Shown here in pieces: positions 33,634 to 43,837 of a DNA stretch of 64,000 nucleotides. A program made the translations under genes and the position numbers. Position 1 is the first letter of the stretch. Every line of letters begins with the position of its first letter. Source of the DNA: Pseudomonas fluorescens (lineage in GTDB: Bacteria; Pseudomonadota; Gammaproteobacteria; Pseudomonadales; Pseudomonadaceae); assembly GCF_000802965.1 (NCBI RefSeq), contig NZ_JSAK01000002.1:124001-188000 (forward strand), given 5' to 3'. Under the pieces are notes generated by a model that saw only the letters and a list, made by a program, of their open reading frames with translations, was not told the origin of the DNA and did no database searches.

Positions 33634-36108
33634 TTACGCGACGGTCTTGCCTTCCCGATGATCAGCAAAGAACGCCTTGCCCTTGCTGACCCGGTCGGAA
33701 GCCTTGGGCATGTTCACGGCCTGGGTGTCCTGCGTATCTACATACCAATAGCAATGACTCACTGCCCGGGTAATACCGACGTAAGCCAGTCGCAATATCT
33801 CGTCTTTCTGCGCGTTGTCGTAAGGCTCGCTGTCACCCGACTTGCCCAAACCCGCCATGCGATACACCTGGTTCTTGTACGGTGAACTTGTCAGATGCTG
33901 ACAATCGCCGAGCAGAAACACCGCATCAGCTTGAAGGCCTTTGGCGCTGTGATAAGTCAATTGTTTCAAGCGTCGAGATTCATACGGCAAGCTAGAATCA
34001 ACATTAACTACCGACTGAATATGCTCTTCAATCAATAACTTATCGCTACTTTTTCGATAGAGCATCAAGATTGAATCGCCCTTGCGGTAATGCTCGATCA
34101 GACGTTTGGCCATGCCTTGATCGTCCCGGTCCAGCACGTTGACTGGCAGCAGGTCTTTCAGCTCGCCACTGGCTTTGGCCTTTTTGCCCGCGATGGCTGG
34201 CGCAGCTCGCACGATGTGCTCGGCGGCGTCGATGATGTATTGGTGGCTTCGATAGTTGTCGCTGAGCATGACCTTAGTGGTGCTCGGCGACGAAAACTCC
34301 TTGTTGAACTCCATGAAGTAACTCGGTGAGCTGCCGCGCCAACCGTAGATCGATTGCCAGTCGTCGCCCACGCAGAGCAACGACGAGCGCTGGGCCCCTC
34401 GCCCGACGTGCATCGCCGGGCCACGGCTACGGATTTCGGCCAGGCTGGCGCGGATCCACGACACGATTTGCGGCGATACATCCTGGAACTCGTCGATCAT
34501 CAAGTGCGACAGCGGCCTGAGCAACTCATCACTGAGCAGTTTGAGGTTTTCCGGGGAATGCTCGCTGAACAGCGCAAACATCCGGTTGTACGTCATGATC
34601 GGTGGTTTCTGGTCGAGCAGATGATCTTCCAATGCTCGCCAGTACAGGCTCAATGCCTCGAAGAAAAACCGGTCCGGGTCGTCTTTTGAAAAGCTCATCT
34701 GGCCAACGGCGGTCGGCACATCCAGGCCAAGGTTTTCGATAAACCCGGCGGCGGCGACGAAACTGTCCAGCAAAGGTGCGGACGCGAGTTCACCTTTCAC
34801 CTTGTAATCGAAGCCCGGCCCAGCGCTGGCATCACCCGCAAGAGAGGCCAGAACACGTTTTGATGAGTCGTAACTATCCAGCCATATCAATGGCTTACGG
34901 CAGAAAGCTTGAAACAGTGTGCGCTTGACTGCCCATTCCGCGCGGACAGTCAGCTTGGCGTTTGGACGGGAGACCTGGGCGTTTTCCCGAGGATCGAACC
35001 CCAATACCACCCAGGCGTCGAGGGAAGGAATGTAGCCGTGGCAATGAAAGGTCGAGCCGTTGATATCGAAGGTCTGACGATTCGGTTCTATGCCTTTGAT
35101 CGGCCAGGCCCCGGCGCGAAACCACAAATCCTCAACAGTGTCGCAAAGTTCCTCATCACGTTTGGCGGCCAGCTCGGTCACCGCCATGCGTTTCTGCACG
35201 TCCGGGTGGTCACGTTCCAGTTCTTTGAGCTGTAAGGCGTGGCGCGACAACGGCTTGATCAGTTCACGGAAACGCTCATCACGGGTGTGCAAGGCGTGAT
35301 AGCAGGTATTGAGCTGTTGGCGTTGTGCGTCGTTGATGCGCAGGTCGAACAGATTGCTGTCGACCTCTTCATCGCCGCTTTGCGCGCGGTGGCTGAGATT
35401 CTCGAAGGCTTGCAAGCGTTCGAAGCCCGGCAGGCTGCGAACCATCGGCAGGATCCGCGAGTGGAAGGTACGCACCAGGTCGCGCGCTTCCTTGTGGCTG
35501 AGCGCCCGTCCCCACAGCGCAAACAGTTCGATCAGTTTGTTGATGAAGTCCTTGCGCGACTCACGGGTGAAGGTCACCACGGTCATGGAGCTCAGTTCAA
35601 AGCCCAAATAATGTGTCAGCAACACAATGCGCAACACCAGGGTCGTCGACTTGCCGGCACCCGCACCGGCAATCACTGAAGTTGACGGCGTATCACTGAA
35701 AATCATCTTCCACTGGTTGGCGCTCGGTTGGGCGTGAGGAGGCAGCAGCCGGGCGACATCGGCCTTCATGCGCTTCTTCAACTCCGCGGTCAATGGCAGG
35801 CGCCAGTCGTCGAACAGATGATCATCAACGTTGGGTGGCCGATGCTCGGTCGAGCGCGAATCGCGTATCAGCAGGACCTGTCGACCTTCCTCCAGCCCTT
35901 CGAGCTTGCCTTCCTTGTAGCCGTAATCCACGCCGGCGATGTGACCGCTACGAAAGCCATCCGCCTGCCCGTGCAACCAGGATGCACGGTGTTGTGCACG
36001 CAGGCGCGTCAGGCCGTGACCAAAAAATCGTGCGGCCAGGCGTTTGAGCAGCGGCATGTCGGCAAGAGGACGAAGTTCAGGCGGAAGATCGGGGGTGTGT
36101 TGCGGCAC
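33634..36108 (-). CDS. UvrD/Rep-family (SF1) DNA helicase
   Basis: The 824-residue protein has the SF1A helicase motifs in order: Walker A VIAGAGAGKSTTL (about residue 145), motif Ia VVTFTRESRKDF, motif II HLMIDEFQDVSPQIV, motif III LCVGDDWQSIYGWRGS and motif VI RLAYVGITRAVS. A 120-residue N-terminal extension precedes the helicase core, and about 200 residues between Ia and II are unlike UvrD. It resembles the longer helicase IV/UvrD-like proteins. The start is a GTG; ATG 36057 is an alternative. The exact role in repair is unknown. Confidence 0.88.
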   Translation of the reverse strand: MPQHTPDLPPELRPLADMPLLKRLAARFFGHGLTRLRAQHRASWLHGQADGFRSGHIAGVDYGYKEGKLEGLEEGRQVLLIRDSRSTEHRPPNVDDHLFDDWRLPLTAELKKRMKADVARLLPPHAQPSANQWKMIFSDTPSTSVIAGAGAGKSTTLVLRIVLLTHYLGFELSSMTVVTFTRESRKDFINKLIELFALWGRALSHKEARDLVRTFHSRILPMVRSLPGFERLQAFENLSHRAQSGDEEVDSNLFDLRINDAQRQQLNTCYHALHTRDERFRELIKPLSRHALQLKELERDHPDVQKRMAVTELAAKRDEELCDTVEDLWFRAGAWPIKGIEPNRQTFDINGSTFHCHGYIPSLDAWVVLGFDPRENAQVSRPNAKLTVRAEWAVKRTLFQAFCRKPLIWLDSYDSSKRVLASLAGDASAGPGFDYKVKGELASAPLLDSFVAAAGFIENLGLDVPTAVGQMSFSKDDPDRFFFEALSLYWRALEDHLLDQKPPIMTYNRMFALFSEHSPENLKLLSDELLRPLSHLMIDEFQDVSPQIVSWIRASLAEIRSRGPAMHVGRGAQRSSLLCVGDDWQSIYGWRGSSPSYFMEFNKEFSSPSTTKVMLSDNYRSHQYIIDAAEHIVRAAPAIAGKKAKASGELKDLLPVNVLDRDDQGMAKRLIEHYRKGDSILMLYRKSSDKLLIEEHIQSVVNVDSSLPYESRRLKQLTYHSAKGLQADAVFLLGDCQHLTSSPYKNQVYRMAGLGKSGDSEPYDNAQKDEILRLAYVGITRAVSHCYWYVDTQDTQAVNMPKASDRVSKGKAFFADHREGKTVA

Positions 36109-36387
36109 GCGGGCTGACTCCAGGGTGTGAGGCTGTTGAGGGCTATGGTGTCTGCATTTGCTTCTGAGTTCTAGTGAAATGCTTATGACTCATTGGCTTA
36201 GGTGATGAACTGAAGGCTGAATAATAATGTTTCGAGGCGACTTCGTATCAATTGATTCGATTGTTATGAGGCATTTTTTACGCTTTTTATCGATCAGTGC
36301 CTGATGGATGATGCCCACCATCAACCACCGGTCTCGCTTCGTGGCCCAGGCGCACTGCCCCATGACGAACCTTTTCAGGAGACGATC

Positions 36388-37083
36388 ATGCTTGAACTCA
36401 GACCTTTCAATTCGCTCGGTGGTGCTCACCATGGCTGGTTGGATGCCCATCACCATTTTTCGTTCGCCGAGTACCACGACCCGAAACGCATGAACTGGGG
36501 CAACCTGCGGGTCTGGAACGATGACGTGATCGCGCCCGGCACCGGTTTCCCGCAGCACCCGCATCGGGACATGGAAATCATCACCTATGTCCGCGAAGGT
36601 GCAATTACTCACCAGGACAACCTGGGCAACAAGGGTCGCACTGAAGCGGGTGACGTTCAGGTCATGAGCGCCGGCACCGGGATCGCTCACAGCGAATACA
36701 ACCTGGAAGCGGCACCGACGAAGATTTTCCAGATCTGGATCATTCCTAACGAATCCGGCGTGGCACCTTCCTGGGGCGCCAAGCCGTTTCCGAAAGGCCA
36801 GCGCGAAGGTTTCGTAACCCTCGCCAGCGGCAAGGCCGGAGACGATCAAAGCCTGCGAATCCGCGCCGATGCGCGCTTGGTGGCGGCGAACCTTAAGGCC
36901 GGTGAAACCGCTGAATACCAGCTGGACAGCGGCCGTCGCGCTTACCTTGTACCAGCCACGGGTGTTATTGAAGTCAATGGCTTGCGTGCACAAGCTCGAG
37001 ACGGTGTTGCGGTTGCGCAAGAGCAGGTGTTGCGGGTGACGGCGATCGAGGACAGTGAGATCGTGTTGGTGGATCTGGCTTGA
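36388..37083 (+). CDS. pirin family protein (YhhW-like)
   Basis: The 231-residue bicupin has the pirin metal site: HHHFSFAEYHDP, then GFPQHPHRDMEIITYV and the later HSEYN. YhhW-type bacterial pirins can act as quercetin dioxygenases, but most have no proven role. The start at 36388 is supported by AGGAG seven bases upstream. It is a monocistronic gene ended by a clear terminator. Confidence 0.92.
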   Translation: MLELRPFNSLGGAHHGWLDAHHHFSFAEYHDPKRMNWGNLRVWNDDVIAPGTGFPQHPHRDMEIITYVREGAITHQDNLGNKGRTEAGDVQVMSAGTGIAHSEYNLEAAPTKIFQIWIIPNESGVAPSWGAKPFPKGQREGFVTLASGKAGDDQSLRIRADARLVAANLKAGETAEYQLDSGRRAYLVPATGVIEVNGLRAQARDGVAVAQEQVLRVTAIEDSEIVLVDLA

Positions 37084-37100
37084 ATCGGTAAATGCGGGGC

Positions 37101-37134
37101 AAAAAAAGGGGCGACCATGTAGGTCGCCCCTTTT
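37101..37134 (+). terminator. intrinsic terminator of the pirin gene
   Basis: GGGGCGACC and GGTCGCCCC pair across five bases, with A-run and T-run on either side, 17 bases past the stop. Confidence 0.92.
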
Positions 37135-37152
37135 ACTTTGTTCTACACACCA

Positions 37153-37252
37153 CCTGTAGGAGCTGCCGAAGGCTGCGATCTTTTGATCTTGCTTAGAGAT
37201 CTGAAGAATGCTGAAGATCAAAAGATCGCAGCCTTCGGCAGCTCCTACAGGG
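37153..37252. repeat. REP-type inverted pair
   Basis: Two facing copies of CCTGTAGGAGCTGCCGAAGG...GATCTTTTGATC lie between the pirin and pgm genes, separated by about 25 bases. Confidence 0.9.
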
Positions 37253-37305
37253 GAGCGTGCCCATAAAAAGGTCAGCCCGCCCCTGCAGGAGAGCAGGCCC
37301 CTTAA

Positions 37306-38952
37306 CTATTTGGCGGAGATGGCGCCATCCACCAACGTCTGCGCCTCAGCCACCAACTGCTTGAGGTGGTCGTCGCTGATGAAGCTTTCCGCATAGATCT
37401 TGTAGATGTCTTCGGTGCCCGAAGGACGCGCCGCGAACCAGCCGTTTTCGGTCATGACTTTCAGACCGCCAATCGCCTGATTGTTACCCGGTGCGTGGCT
37501 CAGAATGCTCTGGATCGGTTCGCCCGCCAGTTCGGTCGAGGTGACCTGATCCGGCGACAACTTGCTCAGCAGGGCTTTTTGTTCGGGGTTGGCCTTGGCA
37601 TCCACCCGCACCGAGAACGGTTCGCCCAGTTCATCGGTCAAGGCACGATAAGCCTGGCTCGGGTCACGACCCGTGCGCGCGGTCATTTCAGCAGCCAGCA
37701 GAGCCGGGATCAACCCGTCCTTATCGGTGCACCAGACGCCGCCATCCTTGCGCAGGAACGAGGCACCGGCGCTCTCTTCCCCGCCAAAACCCAGCGAGCC
37801 GTCGAACAGACCATCGGCAAACCATTTGAAGCCGACCGGCACTTCGTACAGGCGACGACCCAGACGCTTGGCCACGCGATCAATCAAACCGCTGCTGACC
37901 ACGGTTTTACCCACGGCCGCATCGGCACGCCATTGCGGACGGTTCTGGAACAGGTAGTCGATGGATACCGCGAGGTAGTTGTTCGGCGCCAGCAGGCCAC
38001 CGGACGGGGTGACGATGCCATGACGGTCGTGATCCGGGTCGCAGGCAAACGCCACATCGAAACGCTCTTTCAGACCAATCAGGCCCTGCATGGCGTGGGT
38101 GGACGATGGGTCCATGCGGATCTGGCCATCCCAGTCGACAGTCATGAAGCGGAAGGTCGAATCGACCTGCTTGTTCACCACCTCCAGGTCCAGACGGTAA
38201 TGCTCGGCGATCGCCGACCAGTAGCGCACCCCTGCTCCGCCCAGCGGATCGACACCCAAACGCAGCTTGGCGTCACGGATGGCGTCGAAGTCGATCACGT
38301 TGATCAGGTCGGCGACGTAGGTGTTCAGGTAATCGTGACGATGGGTGGTACTGGCCTTCAGGGCTTGCTCGTAGCTGATGCGTTTGACGCCCGCAAGCTT
38401 ATTGCTCAGCAGCTCGTTGGCCTTGGCTTCGATCCACTTGGTGATGTGAGTATCGGCCGGGCCACCGTTGGTAGGGTTGTATTTGTAGCCACCGCTTTGC
38501 GGTGGGTTGTGGGACGGCGTAATGACGATGCCGTCCGCCAATCCTGAAGTTCGCCCACGGTTGTAGCAAAGAATCGCATGGGAAATCGCCGGGGTCGGGG
38601 TGTATTCGTCGCCTTCGGCGATCATCACGGTGACGCCATTGGCGGCGAGCACTTCCAGGGCGCTGGCACCGGCCGGCGTGGACAACGCGTGAGTGTCGAT
38701 GCCGACAAACAGCGGGCCGTCGATACCTTGGGCCTCGCGATACAGACAGATCGCCTGGCTGATCGCCAGGACGTGCCATTCATTGAAACTCAAGTCGAAT
38801 GAGCTGCCCCGGTGCCCGGACGTACCAAAGGCAACCCGTTGGGTCGAGACGGCGGCGTCGGGCTGGCCGGTGTAATAAGCCGTTACCAGTCGCGGGATGT
38901 CGACCAACAATTCTGCCGGTGCCGGTTTGCCCGCAAAAGGACTGAGTGTCAT
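37306..38952 (-). CDS. pgm: phosphoglucomutase (alpha-D-glucose phosphate-specific)
   Basis: The 548-residue enzyme interconverts glucose-1-phosphate and glucose-6-phosphate, linking central metabolism to glucans and sugar nucleotides. Visible landmarks are [14 protein letters not shown] near the N-terminus, the phosphoserine loop [14 protein letters not shown], the metal loop [10 protein letters not shown], the sugar-binding [11 protein letters not shown] and the phosphate-binding [12 protein letters not shown] near the C-terminus. It is a single gene flanked by a REP pair and a divergent-free gap before the MocR gene. Confidence 0.96.
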   Translation of the reverse strand: MTLSPFAGKPAPAELLVDIPRLVTAYYTGQPDAAVSTQRVAFGTSGHRGSSFDLSFNEWHVLAISQAICLYREAQGIDGPLFVGIDTHALSTPAGASALEVLAANGVTVMIAEGDEYTPTPAISHAILCYNRGRTSGLADGIVITPSHNPPQSGGYKYNPTNGGPADTHITKWIEAKANELLSNKLAGVKRISYEQALKASTTHRHDYLNTYVADLINVIDFDAIRDAKLRLGVDPLGGAGVRYWSAIAEHYRLDLEVVNKQVDSTFRFMTVDWDGQIRMDPSSTHAMQGLIGLKERFDVAFACDPDHDRHGIVTPSGGLLAPNNYLAVSIDYLFQNRPQWRADAAVGKTVVSSGLIDRVAKRLGRRLYEVPVGFKWFADGLFDGSLGFGGEESAGASFLRKDGGVWCTDKDGLIPALLAAEMTARTGRDPSQAYRALTDELGEPFSVRVDAKANPEQKALLSKLSPDQVTSTELAGEPIQSILSHAPGNNQAIGGLKVMTENGWFAARPSGTEDIYKIYAESFISDDHLKQLVAEAQTLVDGAISAK

Positions 38953-39063
38953 GCAAAACCTCTGGAATAGAGTGGTTCAGGAGTAGGATCGCAGTTTACT
39001 GGCACTTTGACCGTAGCGCGATGGGATCGATCCATCAGTCTGGACGATGTTTTACCGCCCTGC

Positions 39064-40464
39064 TCAATCGATCGCTTCCAGGCGCAAGGCGTCCCCTAAC
39101 AACCCCAGTGCAGCAGCGAGGTCGTGATCGCCGCCGAAGGTGTGACTCAGGCGCAGGTGTTGCGCATGCAGGCCCCGGAGACTGAAGAGTTCTCCCGGGG
39201 CAATCACCACCTGTTGTTTGAGCAGGCGCAGGAACACTTGACGCACATCGACACGGCGCAGCGAGCGAACCCAGATCGTCGCGCCCCCTTGCGGCTCGAC
39301 AAAGTGCAACGCTTCACCCAGCCGCTCCCGCAACAACTGTGTCATCTGCGCTTTGCCGTCCTTGAGTCGCCGCCGTAACACTTGCAGATGCTGGTCGATA
39401 CGTCCGTTGCTGTACAAGCGGGCAATGGCTTTCTGGCGAATCGGTGACAGGCGAAAGGCGCGAAACAGAAAGTGTCGCTGCAATTCAGCGCTCAGATGGC
39501 GTGAGAGCAAAAACCCGTAAGGGGCTTCCGGGCCGATAATTTTCTCGAACGTGGAGAACACGATCAGCCGCTCAGGCGCCAGAAGTTCACGAAACCGCAG
39601 GCCATCCGGCTCAAATCCGAGTTCACCGTAACAATCGTTTTCCAGTACCCAAGTGTCGTGCCGTTCCAGCAAGTGCGCCACGGACAGCCGGTTTTCGTCG
39701 GACGCCCTGCTGCCCCGGGGCATGTTCAGCGCGGACGAGACCATCACTAACCGCACTGATTCGGTTTCCAGTAGTTCTTCAAGGTGATCGATGTCCAGGC
39801 CGCCGTCAGCCAGGACTGGCCATTCGATCACCCGCACGCTGGCGGATTGAAGCAAGCGCAATATCACCCAGTCACAGGGCGACTCGACCACCACCGTGGT
39901 GTCCTTGAGGGCTAGCACGTCGATCAATATTTCCAGCACACCGCGAAGGTCCGCGCCAATGAAAACATCATCGGCGTGCCAGCAACGCACGGCGGACGTG
40001 GTGTAGCGCGCAGCCAGCGCTGTGCGCAACTCCAGTTCGCCGCAAGGTTGCGAAACCGGCTGCGGCGCACGCGGGTACTGGCGCAGCAGCTCTCTTTCCA
40101 GCAACAACAACGGGCTGTCGAGTGGCTGTAACAACGCGGGCTCGTCGGCACTCAGGACCAGCATTCCAGGGCGACGGGCATTCACATAAACGGTTTCGAG
40201 CAAGTCGTGACCACTGTAGAGCGTGTTGATGGCGGGCATAGGCAGTGCGAAGTAACCGGACTTGGCCACCGAATAGACGCGCCCCTCCTTTTCCAGCAGG
40301 GAATACGCGTACTGAATGGTCGAGATGGACACATTCAAACGCTGCGCCAGCTGCCGCAACGAGGGCAATCGTACGCGTGTATCGCTGACGGGCTCACTGA
40401 TCAGAGTGGTGAGGTAACGGTACACCGCCTGGTACGCGAAGTCGGTTTCACGCGGGCCTTTCAT
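39064..40464 (-). CDS. MocR-type regulator (GntR HTH plus aminotransferase fold)
   Basis: The 466-residue protein joins an N-terminal GntR winged HTH (LPSLRQLAQRLNVSISTIQY, AYSLLEKEGRVYSV) to a fold-type I PLP domain. A Lys in STFEKIIGPEAPYGF fits the PLP-binding position. MocR proteins sense PLP or amino-acid derivatives and often control adjacent genes. It lies 37 bases after a 493-residue unknown gene on the same strand, and the two are probably co-transcribed. ATG 40464 is preferred; a GTG at 40524 would overlap that gene. Confidence 0.85.
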   Translation of the reverse strand: MKGPRETDFAYQAVYRYLTTLISEPVSDTRVRLPSLRQLAQRLNVSISTIQYAYSLLEKEGRVYSVAKSGYFALPMPAINTLYSGHDLLETVYVNARRPGMLVLSADEPALLQPLDSPLLLLERELLRQYPRAPQPVSQPCGELELRTALAARYTTSAVRCWHADDVFIGADLRGVLEILIDVLALKDTTVVVESPCDWVILRLLQSASVRVIEWPVLADGGLDIDHLEELLETESVRLVMVSSALNMPRGSRASDENRLSVAHLLERHDTWVLENDCYGELGFEPDGLRFRELLAPERLIVFSTFEKIIGPEAPYGFLLSRHLSAELQRHFLFRAFRLSPIRQKAIARLYSNGRIDQHLQVLRRRLKDGKAQMTQLLRERLGEALHFVEPQGGATIWVRSLRRVDVRQVFLRLLKQQVVIAPGELFSLRGLHAQHLRLSHTFGGDHDLAAALGLLGDALRLEAID

Positions 40465-40501
40465 GGCGAGGGGCCAAATGCCTGACGACTGACATTCACT
40501 T

Positions 40502-41983
40502 TCAACGACCTGCTGACTTTTCACAGCTCAAGGAGGTAGCGTCGTCGGCTTCGATCAGCACTCCGGTATCGCCGCTCGCCGCATCAATGACCTGTCCCTG
40601 GCACGCGGATACCGGCCCCATTTGGTAGATCCTGCCGATCTGGCTGACAGACAGACCGCTGACATCAACCATCCATTGCATGATCTGGTCTGCCACCAAT
40701 TGCCCCTGCATGGCCCGGTGCAGTTCCGGCATGGCCACGAGCATGCCCGGATGGCACTGGCGCAAGAAGCGTTCAAGCATCGCGCCCTGCTCGACAAATG
40801 GCGCAAACAGCAGGCACACCCATTGGGCCTCGTTCAAGCCGAAGGTGCGTTGAGCTTCGGAAGCTGTCCGCACTCGCTGTTCTGCCAGCATCGTCGAATG
40901 CCCGAAGGCGTCCACCACTTGTTCACACAAGCGTTCCGGTAACTGTTTGCGGCGCATCATCACCAGTGCTCGTTGCAGGTATTGCGCCACACCTGCCTCG
41001 TAGGTACTCCCCTGCATGAAGCAGGCCTGCAACCCCTGAATATGCGCCGCGACAGAGAAGCTGACGAATTCGTTATCGCTGAGTTGTGCCGCCAACTCGT
41101 CAGCCTTGAATCCGAGGAATTCAGTGAGCAGCGGCCAGCGTTCTTCCAGGTTGCTGACCAACAGGTCGTGAATGCCGATGAATGTGCTACGACGACACGC
41201 TTCAAACTGTCCTGCGGGGCGCCAGGGCGCCTGGTCTTGTTCCGGATACAAGCCCTGATACCAATCGTTACCCATGGCGTCGAGTAGCGGGAATAGTGCG
41301 CCGTAGCCCGGCTCATCGTGATCCGGTGTATCGATTCCGGCCTTGGCGGCCGCACGTTTCAACCCTTCGATAAACTGCTTCTGCTGGCGCGGCGTGTCAC
41401 CGCTGAGTAACGCATCGACACCATGATTCCAACGGGCGATTTGCCCAAAGAACTCACCCGTGGCCAGATACCCATCATCCGCCAATTCAAGCATCCCGAG
41501 CGAAGCCTGGCGATGTCCCATCATCAGCAGGTTCATCCGGTTGGCCTCGCGTCCAGCATCGGAAATCGGCGCCAGATGGTCGAACGACAAGACTTCGCGG
41601 TGATCAACCATCAGCACTTCGACCCGGGGATCGTCGTAGACGAACAACGCGCTGTAGGTGCGATGGATGTTTTCCAGCGCTGTCGGGCTAGTGCCATTCA
41701 GGCGCAGCGTCGCCACCCGCAACTTGAACGTTGCCGGCGTGCGACTGGCGATAGTCAACTGTGCAGCGCGCAGTAGCGCCAGGGTGTAACAACTGTCACG
41801 GGAACCGGACTGGATCGCCAGCACCTTGAAATCCCCTATACGGTCCATGCCGCCGGCGGCCATGGCCAAGCGTTGAATCAACAACTGCAATGCCGTGCGC
41901 TCGGCGCGGGAAAAAAAACTCAGCAGGCGCTGCAGCACTTGTTGATACACATAGTTCATCGCTTGATCATGGATGTTCGTCAT
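40502..41983 (-). CDS. conserved-looking protein of unknown function (493 aa)
   Basis: I do not recognise this protein. It is long, continuous and has normal coding composition, with no signal peptide or clear membrane helix. Features include an N-terminal helical stretch (YVYQQVLQRLLSFFSRAERT) and DFKVLAIQSGSRDSCYTLAL, a strand-loop that could open a nucleotide- or cofactor-binding fold. GHRQASLGMLELADDGYLAT follows later. It probably shares a transcript with the MocR-type regulator immediately downstream. A role linked to a PLP- or amino-acid-responsive process is possible, but this is inference from context only. Confidence 0.75.
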   Translation of the reverse strand: MTNIHDQAMNYVYQQVLQRLLSFFSRAERTALQLLIQRLAMAAGGMDRIGDFKVLAIQSGSRDSCYTLALLRAAQLTIASRTPATFKLRVATLRLNGTSPTALENIHRTYSALFVYDDPRVEVLMVDHREVLSFDHLAPISDAGREANRMNLLMMGHRQASLGMLELADDGYLATGEFFGQIARWNHGVDALLSGDTPRQQKQFIEGLKRAAAKAGIDTPDHDEPGYGALFPLLDAMGNDWYQGLYPEQDQAPWRPAGQFEACRRSTFIGIHDLLVSNLEERWPLLTEFLGFKADELAAQLSDNEFVSFSVAAHIQGLQACFMQGSTYEAGVAQYLQRALVMMRRKQLPERLCEQVVDAFGHSTMLAEQRVRTASEAQRTFGLNEAQWVCLLFAPFVEQGAMLERFLRQCHPGMLVAMPELHRAMQGQLVADQIMQWMVDVSGLSVSQIGRIYQMGPVSACQGQVIDAASGDTGVLIEADDATSLSCEKSAGR

Positions 41984-42510
41984 CTTGATTTACCTGGTGC
42001 TCATAGTTTCGAAACGGTACAAACAGCTGCACGCACAGAACAAGGGATTGTCTGGGCATGTTTGAAGTACTGGACTTTACTGCCGGATGCTAACACTTAA
42101 GTTTTTAAGGCAACATTTGATTTATTTGACAGCGACTGGAGTGTCGACCACGCTCAGGACTGCCGAAAAGCCCGGCTGGCGCGGTTCGATGCGAATACAC
42201 TCTGCGTCCTAGGAAATGTCCGACACAGTCCCACAGACGTTTAGTACAAGAAATAAAGAAAGAAGTTATCCGATCTTCGGACACTTCGAAGAAGCCCACT
42301 AGTTGTTGATTATTTATCAACAGTGCGCATTGAAAAGTATCAGCCTGATACCCAGTCATGGCTCATTCCTTGAGATGAAAGTAATCATCCAATTATCAGG
42401 GCTTGGATATTGATTAGAAGCTACAGATCGAGAGCAAAAACCAGTTCAGTTGCTGAACCGGCCCATCGACAGGTCAATGGGACGTCTCGTGGTGGCAGGG
42501 GCTAAAAACA
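41984..42510. other. intergenic stretch between the unknown gene and mexS
   Basis: About 530 AT-richer bases with no believable gene on either strand. The left part must hold the promoter for the unknown/MocR pair. The right end is the mexS terminator. Confidence 0.5.
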
Positions 42511-42538
42511 AAAAAGTCCGTGCGGGCACGGACTTTTT
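42511..42538 (-). terminator. intrinsic terminator of mexS
   Basis: GTCCGTGC and GCACGGAC pair across two bases, flanked by A and T runs, eight bases past the mexS stop. Confidence 0.9.
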
Positions 42539-42545
42539 GAGGGGC

Positions 42546-43568
42546 TTAGGCCGGTTCGACCTGAAGGGCAACCCGTTCGCGGCATGGACATTCGTCCATG
42601 TAGCGGTGTGCTTCGACCACCTCGGCAAACGGGAAGACCCGAGTCTTCAGCGGCAGCAGCACGCGGTCAGCGGTCAGCTGGTTGATGTCACGCAAGGCAC
42701 GTTGCAGTGCGACCTGGTCCTGGATAATGCCCAGTTCCGGCTTGCCAGTGAAGTTGCCGATGCAGTGCACAAAGAACTGAATGTTCTTCTGGAACGCCGC
42801 ACAGGCCGGGAATGGCGTCTGGTTGCCGCCTTGCAGGCCGTACAGCACCAGACTGCCGCGCGGTGCCAACACATCGCCAAGCAGCGACATCTGCGGGCCA
42901 CCCAAACCATCGAACACCACATCCACGCCGCGGTTATCGGTGATTTTATTGATCCGCATAAGCAGATCTTCTTCTTCGGTGACGATGACTTTCTCGGCAC
43001 CCAGCGACAGCAGGTAGTCACGCTCATCCGCCGTTTTAGTGGCAGCGATCACCCGCACACCCAAGGCTTTGCCCAGTTGTACGAACGATGGTCCGGCGCA
43101 GTGACTGGCGTCGGTGACCAGGGCAAATTGCCCAGGCTTGACCCGCGCCAGATCAACATAGCCGAAATAAGCGATCAACAGCGGCGTGTAATGCACGCTG
43201 GCTTCGATCGGGCTGAGCACGTCCGGGTAACGGGTCAGCGACGAGCGCGGCAGCACAATAAGCTCGCCGTAGACCGGGTAATCATTCGGGCTTTGAGCCG
43301 GGAAACTGGCGACCTTGTCACCGACCGCGAGGTCATCGACGCCTTCACCGACCGCAGTGACGATACCGGCCATTTCCTGGCCAATACCGGCCGGCAGTTG
43401 AGCACGGGACGACGCCAGGTTCTGACGCCAGAGGGTGTCGTACCAGCTGATGCCAATGGCTTCGACGCGCACCTGCACTTCACCCGGTGCAGGCAGAGCA
43501 GCCGCATGCTCTTCGCATTTGAGCACCTCGGCCGGACCAAACTTGTGAAAACGGATCGTGCGGGACAT
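42546..43568 (-). CDS. mexS: quinone oxidoreductase-like protein MexS
   Basis: The 340-residue protein is a zinc-free medium-chain dehydrogenase/quinone reductase. It has the start IRFHKFGPAEVLKCEEHAAA, the NADPH-binding region with ADERDYLLSLGAEKVIVTEE, and DVVFDGLGGPQM. Divergent placement next to mexT and upstream of mexEF-oprN identifies it as MexS. In P. aeruginosa, loss of MexS leads to MexT-dependent efflux expression, probably through build-up of an electrophilic or redox signal. ATG 43568 is used instead of an earlier in-frame start. Confidence 0.88.
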   Translation of the reverse strand: MSRTIRFHKFGPAEVLKCEEHAAALPAPGEVQVRVEAIGISWYDTLWRQNLASSRAQLPAGIGQEMAGIVTAVGEGVDDLAVGDKVASFPAQSPNDYPVYGELIVLPRSSLTRYPDVLSPIEASVHYTPLLIAYFGYVDLARVKPGQFALVTDASHCAGPSFVQLGKALGVRVIAATKTADERDYLLSLGAEKVIVTEEEDLLMRINKITDNRGVDVVFDGLGGPQMSLLGDVLAPRGSLVLYGLQGGNQTPFPACAAFQKNIQFFVHCIGNFTGKPELGIIQDQVALQRALRDINQLTADRVLLPLKTRVFPFAEVVEAHRYMDECPCRERVALQVEPA

Positions 43569-43837
43569 CGCAAACCTCGCCAAATAAACCTCTAATGCCA
43601 TGAACTCTAGCTGGGCTTTTAACCCAACACTATCAGTGGCTATTAATAGTCGACATGCCTGTCATTGATTCCGCAGCGGCGGCAACATCGTCAAATGTCG
43701 TAAGAAACCGAAGCAGCCTTTGTAGGAAAACTGAATTACTCGGTGCAGAGTACCAGCCTTTCCCCGTAATATTCTTGCTGGCCATTGTTCTCATATGGCC
43801 GCTCACGTCAAGTTTGCTGACTCTGCCAGGACTCCAG

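Noticed and set aside
37366..38547. 393-codon plus-strand frame over pgm
   Set aside because: Antisense shadow of an intact pgm with all catalytic motifs.
42450..43595. 381-codon plus-strand frame over mexS
   Set aside because: Antisense shadow; includes the mexS terminator region and has no domain.
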